From an uncultured Clostridia bacterium (GTDB lineage: Bacteria > Bacillota > Clostridia > Christensenellales > Aristaeellaceae), in contig CALGYL010000298.1 of assembly GCA_937934775.1 (NCBI GenBank), positions 1 to 11,944 on the forward strand: a stretch of 11,944 bases of DNA, written 5' to 3'. Shown one piece after another: positions 8,331 to 11,944 of the stretch; position 1 is the first letter of the stretch, and each line of letters begins with the position of its first letter. Below the pieces are notes generated by a model, which made no database searches, was not told the origin of the DNA, and worked only from the letters and a program-made list of their open reading frames with translations. The position numbers and the translations under genes are program-made.

Positions 8331-8504
8331 TCATACATATGAATAATTGCGTACGTAAGTTGGTTCAGGAGGAGCCGTCGATTCGGCCTCCCCGGCGCAG
8401 GCGCGCGAAACGGGCAGGCAAGAGTACGGATTCATTCTGCGCAGGTACTCGGTGTCGGCCATGTGGATGGGAAGCCTGAGCCGAGGTGACATTCCAAGCC
8501 ACAT
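8331..8504 (-). CDS. Possible small open frame in the chemoreceptor leader (57 aa, or 43 aa from ATG 8462)
   Basis: Open frame ending TGA at 8331, 10 nt before the chemoreceptor ATG. From ATG 8462 it would encode 43 residues with MNPYSCLPVSRACAGEAES and a C-terminus PTYVRNYSYV. Codons in the middle (GCC GAC ACC GAG TAC CTG CGC) look like the GC-ending codons of neighbouring genes, which favours coding. Against it, no good ribosome site precedes any of its ATGs (8504, 8492, 8462, 8435). It could be a leader peptide coupled to the receptor, a remnant of a gene, or chance. I do not recognise a family. Confidence 0.3.
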   Translation of the reverse strand: MWLGMSPRLRLPIHMADTEYLRRMNPYSCLPVSRACAGEAESTAPPEPTYVRNYSYV

Positions 8505-8576
8505 TCAGGACATTACAAGAAACCAGAAAGACAACATGAACCAAATCTTAAAACACCAAAGCCGCTTCCGAACATT

Positions 8577-8603
8577 ATATCGGGATAATTCTCACGGATT
8601 TTA
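8577..8603 (-). promoter_or_regulatory. SigD/FliA-type (flagellar sigma) promoter for the chemoreceptor
   Basis: On the minus strand TAAA (8603-8600), exactly 15 bp, then CCCGATAT (8584-8577). The Bacillus SigD consensus is TAAA-N15-GCCGATAT, so the first box is perfect and the second matches seven of eight. Chemoreceptor genes are commonly under this sigma factor. Transcription would begin near 8570, giving a leader of about 250 nt. An overlapping TATAAT (8580-8575) could also permit vegetative sigma use. Confidence 0.7.
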
Positions 8604-8658
8604 GACAAAACTAAACAACGAAACGCAAAGATTTGATTTTTACGATCGGAACGCTTTA

Positions 8659-8722
8659 GTCCTTTAACCTGAAAAAGTTTTAGCGCCGAAGGCTGTGTAA
8701 CAATTTCGGGTGTCCTTTAACC
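8659..8722. repeat. Two 11-bp direct repeats upstream of the chemoreceptor promoter
   Basis: GTCCTTTAACC occurs at 8659-8669 and again at 8712-8722, 53 bp apart start to start, which is close to five helical turns. They sit about 90 and 140 bp upstream of the predicted start of the chemoreceptor transcript. They could be regulator sites, but two copies may be chance. The rest of the 8505-8807 gap holds the SigD-like promoter and a lone TATAAT (minus, 8760-8755) without a -35 box. Confidence 0.35.
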
Positions 8723-8807
8723 CTCCGCGCGACTCTATCCGGGCGGAGAACCACATTATAGCCTCCGGATTTCAGCCCCGCCGGAACAGAGAAACCGCAC
8801 AGATATG

Positions 8808-8841
8808 AATCGACTCCGGCACAAGCGCGCCGGAGTCGATT
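8808..8841 (-). terminator. Hairpin after the peptidoglycan-binding protein gene, probable terminator
   Basis: Perfect 13-bp stem (8808-8820 with 8829-8841) and 8-nt loop, starting 24 nt past the TAG of the upstream minus-strand gene. On that strand only a weak U-rich tail follows (ATTCATATCT). It should separate this gene from the chemoreceptor transcript. Confidence 0.65.
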
Positions 8842-8865
8842 AAAAACGTGCCGTCCGCCCTTTCG

Positions 8866-9834
8866 CTACTTGTACAGGGCCTCAAAAACATTCTGGTCCG
8901 CAACGCCGTCGGCTTCCATGCCACAGGCAGTCTGGAAAGCTTTCAGGGCGGCCTGCGTCTGACTGCCAAATTTCCCGTCCGCCGCGCCGCTCAGGTATCC
9001 CGCCGTGACGAGGGCTTCCTGCAGCTGCACCACGGCCTCTCCCCTGTCGCCCTTTTTCAGCGCGATGTACGGCCGGAACAGCGCCTCCGGCGGAAGCGCA
9101 TCCGTTGGATCGCCGCGTTTCAGCGTCAGAAGCGTCTCCGCTCCGCTACGCAGCGTGAGGCTTTTTGCATCCATGCCATAGGTTAGCTTCCAGGTCTTTC
9201 CGTTCTCCCCTTCCGCCTCCGGCCACAGAGAGGGCGCGCTCTCGGCGGCGCCGTCTGCCAGCGGAACGAGAACCAGCGTATCCCCGGACACCGTCAGCCG
9301 CACGCCAAAGGCCTGAACGCCCTCCGCCTGACCGTTTGCCGCTTCCTGGTCCAAAGGCGTCTCCGACCAGTACAGAAAACCATTCTTGTACAGGCTGACC
9401 TCGTAGGTAAGTCCGTTTGACTCCGCTGTCCATCTGGCGTATACGCTCTGCGCCGTCCCGGAATCCGCATCTTCATTCGAGCTGGAACTCCCGCCGACCC
9501 GTTTCAGATGCATGCTGCCCGAATATTTGCCCTTCCTGCCTCTGATGGTCATGCTATTCCCGCTGCAGGAATAGGACAACGACATGCTGTAGCCGTATGC
9601 GGATACATGGATGCTCCCGCCGCCATAGCTTCCGGAGGCGGAAAAGCCCAACGCATGCAGGGTACAACTGCCGTCCTTGCGAAAAGTGGCGGATGCGGAA
9701 CCGCTCTTCCCCGATCCTCCGAACGAACCGGACCACCGCCCGACCGGGCTTGACGCGAGCGCGGAGTTCGCGCCAAGCATCAAAACGCAAACCGCACACA
9801 GGAGCGCAAATCGTAGCGCCATGGTTTTTCTCAT
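8866..9834 (-). CDS. Secreted protein with beta-rich N-terminus and C-terminal peptidoglycan-binding domain (322 aa)
   Basis: Residues 1-27 form a signal peptide: basic MRKTMALR, hydrophobic core, and cleavage after ALA at 25-27. Residues about 30-112 are rich in Gly, Ser and Tyr with alternating hydrophobics (GRWSGSFGGSGKSGSASATF), suggesting a small beta barrel or sheet of lipocalin-like or DUF type. A Ser/Asp linker (115-128) follows. A second beta-rich unit (about 130-240) opens with ARWTAESNGLTYEVSLYKNG, resembling the start of the first. The C-terminus (about 258-321) fits PG_binding_1: LKKGDRGEAVVQLQEALVTA, GYLSGAADGKFGSQTQAALK, then FQ. That domain should hold the protein on the cell wall. 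No hydrolase motif is visible, so it may bind rather than cut. ATG 9834 has GAGGTG 7 nt upstream. It appears monocistronic. Confidence 0.85.
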   Translation of the reverse strand: MRKTMALRFALLCAVCVLMLGANSALASSPVGRWSGSFGGSGKSGSASATFRKDGSCTLHALGFSASGSYGGGSIHVSAYGYSMSLSYSCSGNSMTIRGRKGKYSGSMHLKRVGGSSSSNEDADSGTAQSVYARWTAESNGLTYEVSLYKNGFLYWSETPLDQEAANGQAEGVQAFGVRLTVSGDTLVLVPLADGAAESAPSLWPEAEGENGKTWKLTYGMDAKSLTLRSGAETLLTLKRGDPTDALPPEALFRPYIALKKGDRGEAVVQLQEALVTAGYLSGAADGKFGSQTQAALKAFQTACGMEADGVADQNVFEALYK

Positions 9835-9948
9835 GTCCGCACCTCACCAATTGTTCGGTCGCCAAGCTTGCGCCTGCCATCCGAAGTTCCTTCGCGCGGC
9901 CTTAGCCGCTTCGCGGCGAGGCGCCCGCGGCGCGAATCCATCCTGTTC

Positions 9949-9957
9949 ATTGTAGCA
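9949..9957 (-). promoter_or_regulatory. Extended -10 promoter of the peptidoglycan-binding protein gene
   Basis: TGCTACAAT on the minus strand combines the TG extension with a TACAAT box (five of six). The expected -35 position reads TGGCAA, a poor match, which extended -10 promoters tolerate. The leader of about 110 nt contains a GC-rich stem (GCCGC-TTC-GCGGC near 9907-9919). Confidence 0.45.
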
Positions 9958-10105
9958 TATCGTGTCAGCTTTTGCCACATTTCAGCGCAAAAACGCGTGG
10001 ACCGATTCTGTCGTTTGAAGTTCCGGTCCTGTCAAAGCCGGCACGAATGGCGGCGCTGTTTCGCCAAAACCTTCAAAAAGATGGCACGAACTGCCTGAGA
10101 CCGCC

Positions 10106-11313
10106 TCAGAAGCCGTAACCACGCAGTTCCCGAACGGAACTCTTTCCCACAACCGCTTTCTGCAATATCAGAAACCCCGATCCCGATGGGCAGACCGAGG
10201 AGCGCGGCCTTCCACCTGAACCCATAGAACCGGTGAATTGTGAAGTTCAGGAACGCGCCAAGCGCCGGCTCGAGGATCGCCTGCGGCATGAAATACGCCG
10301 CGTTCTTCAGCCGGATCATGTCCAGCATCTCTCCCGGCGCAACTCCGATCCTGTAAAGGCCGTTCAGCACCCGCTGTCCGTCCTCGGCCTCCGCCTGAAT
10401 CTTGAAGAAGACGGTGATGTCCGCGACCGCGAAAAACAGGACCGCGATGAAGGACATCAGGAAGATCATAAACTGCGCGGACTGCTTTGCGGTTGCATAC
10501 GCATCAGTTCTGGGCGAAGCCCTGTAGTACCTGTGCCGTTCCGCGGGATCGATGTGATTGCGCAGCCACTGAACGGCGTCCACCCCTGCTGCGGAATTCT
10601 CCCAGTGCGCAAACGTAAAGAGCTTGATCGTGCCCTGCGAATAATCACCGGATCCCGAAGAAATTCTGGCAAAGTCGGCGTCGCTCACGATCAGCGTGCG
10701 GTCGGCAAAGGCCGGGTTGTCGTTAAACAGAACGCTGACGTCGCTTCCTACGGACCATTAAGATAGATCCGCCCCCCCCCCGCCGCAGCGAAACGAGAGG
10801 AAATCCGGCGCGGACAGATCGTGGTCATAGTCGTCGTCGCGGTCATACTGCAATACCGGCAGGAACTCTCCATCCGCAACCCTGTACCCGCAGTGAAAGA
10901 GTCGGTTCACCCGCGACACAGAGAACACGCTGAACGTACCGTTTCGCAGATAGTCCGCCTGATTCACCGCGGCGACCGCCACGCCTTCCCGCTCGAGCGC
11001 CGCCCGAACATCGGCATCCTCCACCTGATTCATGCCGAAAATTTGCGAATACATAAGATCATAGGGGCTGTAGCGCAGGCTGTTTTGCAGAAGGCTCTCC
11101 TTAAGCGCCGCGGCAAGGTCCACAAAGAGCACGGCAATGGCGATCATCCAGACCCCAATCAAGCAAAGCCGCTTTGCCGATCCGCCATGCTGGCGAAGAA
11201 ACAAGACGCCCAGGATATGATCCCGCCGGAAGATGCGCACCGCTCTTCCCACCCGTGGCCCCAGTCCCTGCGCGCGCGTGAGCACAATGTAGAGTCCAAG
11301 CAATGATCCCTTT
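10106..11313 (-). pseudogene. FtsX/BceB-like ABC permease fragment with frameshifts and missing N-terminus
   Basis: Remnant of a permease of the type used in peptide-antibiotic export or sensing. Recognisable parts in order: KGSLLGLYIVLTRAQG at the 5' edge, a membrane helix (LCLIGVWMIAIAVLFVDL), an extracellular region with RYSPYDLMYSQIFGMNQVED and LQYDRDDDYDHD, then a C-terminal FtsX domain (FMIFLMSFIAVLFFAVADIT, FFKIQAEAEDGQRVLNGLYR, IGVAPGEM). Lesions: (1) next to a ten-C run (10772-10781) the frame meets TAA at 10758; another frame there reads RIYLNG, and the original frame resumes at VGSDVSVLFNDN, so two nearby indels are likely. (2) A CCCC run at 10175-10178 has one base too many; removing one gives GFLILQKAVV and an end RELRGYGF with TGA at 10106-10108. 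(3) Homology stops at the palindrome beginning at 11314, leaving about 400 of the usual 600-700 residues. No partner ATPase is present. Real decay or poor sequence near a contig end both fit. Confidence 0.8.
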
Positions 11314-11425
11314 CTCCGCTTTGACGGAGGATACCGCTTGGCGACTTGCCCGTCAAGGGTAAATGAAACGGCTCCGCCGCCCTTGACCGCCACGCCGCCA
11401 AGCGGTGCAATGCGGTCAAGCGGAG
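11314..11425. repeat. 112-bp imperfect palindrome at the permease break
   Basis: Two arms of 46 bp flank a 20-bp centre. Matching blocks: CTCCGCTT (11314-11321) with AAGCGGAG (11418-11425), CCGCTTGGCG (11334-11343) with CGCCAAGCGG (11396-11405), and GTCAAGGG (11352-11359) with CCCTTGAC (11380-11387). It could be a MITE- or REP-like element, a terminator-like structure, or an assembly fold-back. The minus-strand frame runs through it, so the first 26 or so residues of that open frame are translated repeat rather than permease. Confidence 0.75.
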
Positions 11426-11627
11426 CAAGGGAACCCCCTCCCCAGATGGGGACTTACTAACATTGGGTTTGGTACAATCACAGGGGGCAGGTCAGCGTCG
11501 CTCTGTAGTTGGATAGCGAATCCCTCAGGAAATTTCGTTCAAATAATCAGAGGGGACGAATTATTCGATTCCCCTAAAGCCGCATGTGACTGTCTCACCC
11601 AAAATGGGACAGCATAATCCTTGATCC

Positions 11628-11656
11628 TTGCCACATTGCCTCTACTGTGCTATACT
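11628..11656 (+). promoter_or_regulatory. Sigma-A-type promoter for the phosphotransferase-like gene
   Basis: TTGCCA (11628-11633, five of six), 17-bp spacer, TATACT (11651-11656, five of six). Transcription would start near 11663, leaving a leader of about 140 nt before the start codon at 11804. Confidence 0.65.
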
Positions 11657-11710
11657 CATTTCGGTTACAAATTGGTATTTGCTCGCGTAAGATAGTACGG
11701 CTCATTTCAC

Positions 11711-11757
11711 GCCCAATCAGGAAAGTGGGATGAAAGTTCTCACAAACACGATTGGGC
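11711..11757 (+). promoter_or_regulatory. Two-tier hairpin in the leader of the phosphotransferase-like gene
   Basis: Outer stem GCCCAATC (11711-11718) with GATTGGGC (11750-11757), 8 bp and perfect. A symmetric 6/6 internal loop follows, then an inner stem GTGGGA (11725-11730) with TCTCAC (11738-11743), fully paired if one G-U is allowed, and a 7-nt loop. It lies inside the predicted transcript and upstream of the ribosome site. A role in control is inferred only from position. It matches no riboswitch class I recognise. Confidence 0.4.
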
Positions 11758-11803
11758 AACACGCGCTCGCGCAATTACGGAAATTTGTATATGGGTGATG
11801 TCC

Positions 11804-11898
11804 ATGATGAATTTGGGACAACCAATAGCGAAAGGCAATACCGCAGCGATATACTTGCATGGCGGGAAGATTATTAAAATTTTTAACGATGGCCTGCC
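11804..11898 (+). CDS. N-terminus of an APH/choline-kinase-like phosphotransferase (31 codons, cut by adapter)
   Basis: ATG ATG opens a frame reading MMNLGQPIAKGNTAAIYL followed by GGKIIKIFNDGLP. This matches the start of clostridial phosphotransferases of the aminoglycoside phosphotransferase/choline kinase superfamily, where IAKGNTAxIY is the nucleotide-binding glycine loop and KIIKIF carries the ATP-contacting Lys. The frame runs to 11898, where adapter sequence begins, so the rest is missing and the substrate cannot be told. GGGTGATG lies just upstream as a weak ribosome site; either ATG (11804 or 11807) could be used. Codons are AT-rich (ATT ATT AAA ATT TTT), unlike the GC-ending codons elsewhere, which suggests transfer or a chimeric contig end. 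Confidence 0.7.
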
Positions 11899-11944
11899 AG
11901 ATCGGAAGAGCACACGTCTGAACTCCAGTCACTTAGGCATCTCG
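11899..11944. other. Illumina TruSeq adapter with index TTAGGC (artefact)
   Basis: From 11899 the sequence is AGATCGGAAGAGC and continues through the standard TruSeq read-1 adapter to 11932. The 6-base index TTAGGC (11933-11938) and the start of the constant tail ATCTCG (11939-11944) follow. The reverse strand gives the peptide MTGVQTCALPI, a familiar adapter-derived artefact in protein databases. Not biological; should be trimmed. Confidence 0.99.

Larger units (their letters stand above)
11426..11803. other. AT-richer intergenic region with no supported gene
   Basis: Base composition drops visibly from the GC-rich style of the rest of the window. Open frames here are short and unlike any family I know. 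Besides the promoter and hairpin listed separately, there is a small inverted repeat: CTGTCTCA (11590-11597) pairs with TGGGACAG (11605-11612) with one G-U pair. It resembles insertion-sequence ends in style, but no partner end or transposase is visible. Confidence 0.5.

Noticed and set aside
8755..8760. TATAAT as a second promoter for the chemoreceptor
   Set aside because: A perfect -10 hexamer but no -35 box at 16-18 bp and no TG extension; the SigD-like site nearer the gene is the better candidate.
11590..11612. Insertion-sequence terminal repeat
   Set aside because: Short hairpin of IS-like style, but no second end, transposase or target duplication can be seen in the window.
11711..11757. 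Integron attC recombination site
   Set aside because: The outer arms GCCCAATC and GATTGGGC resemble attC outer boxes, but the conserved AAC/GTT bases are changed, the element is shorter than usual, and no integrase or cassette series is present.
11717..11932. Minus-strand frame beginning MTGVQTCALPI
   Set aside because: Its N-terminus is the reverse translation of the sequencing adapter, a known database artefact; the rest lies opposite the phosphotransferase-like start.

Overview
The window reads as a contig from a motile, fairly GC-rich Gram-positive anaerobe, most likely Bacillota, class Clostridia. This rests on the gene types (MarR plus heterodimeric ABC exporter, dCACHE chemoreceptor, PAS-GGDEF-EAL protein, secreted peptidoglycan-binding protein, FtsX/BceB-like permease), on GGAGG-type ribosome sites, and on a SigD-like promoter in front of the chemoreceptor. 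No rRNA, tRNA or CRISPR array was seen, so nothing finer can be said. TGA and TAG both terminate otherwise intact genes, so the standard code applies.

Positions 1-3991 hold a minus-strand operon: a consensus-like promoter, a possible operator in the 5' leader, a MarR repressor, and two overlapping half-transporters that should pair as a heterodimeric exporter. The first has the degenerate ATP site. The second is cut off by the contig start. Divergent from it (4177-6211), a perfect TTGACA/TATAAT promoter drives a PAS-GGDEF-EAL gene that is broken by one in-frame TAG at a conserved Trp of the EAL domain, followed by a strong intrinsic terminator. A methyl-accepting chemotaxis protein converges on it (minus, 6353-8320). 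It has a SigD-type promoter and an unusually long leader of about 250 nt that contains a small open frame. Next is a secreted protein with a beta-rich N-terminus and a peptidoglycan-binding domain (minus, 8866-9834).

The last 1.9 kb is damaged or artefact-prone. A minus-strand FtsX/BceB-like permease fragment (10106-11313) carries at least three frame or stop lesions near homopolymers. Its 5' side ends exactly at a 112-bp imperfect palindrome (11314-11425). Beyond that the sequence becomes more AT-rich, with a good plus-strand promoter, a hairpin leader and the first 31 codons of an APH/choline-kinase-like phosphotransferase. The final 46 bases are Illumina TruSeq adapter with index TTAGGC, so they are not biological and the contig end should be trimmed.

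I do not see a convincing new multi-gene system. The points most worth checking are the amber stop in the c-di-GMP enzyme, the palindrome at the permease break, and the long chemoreceptor leader with its small open frame.
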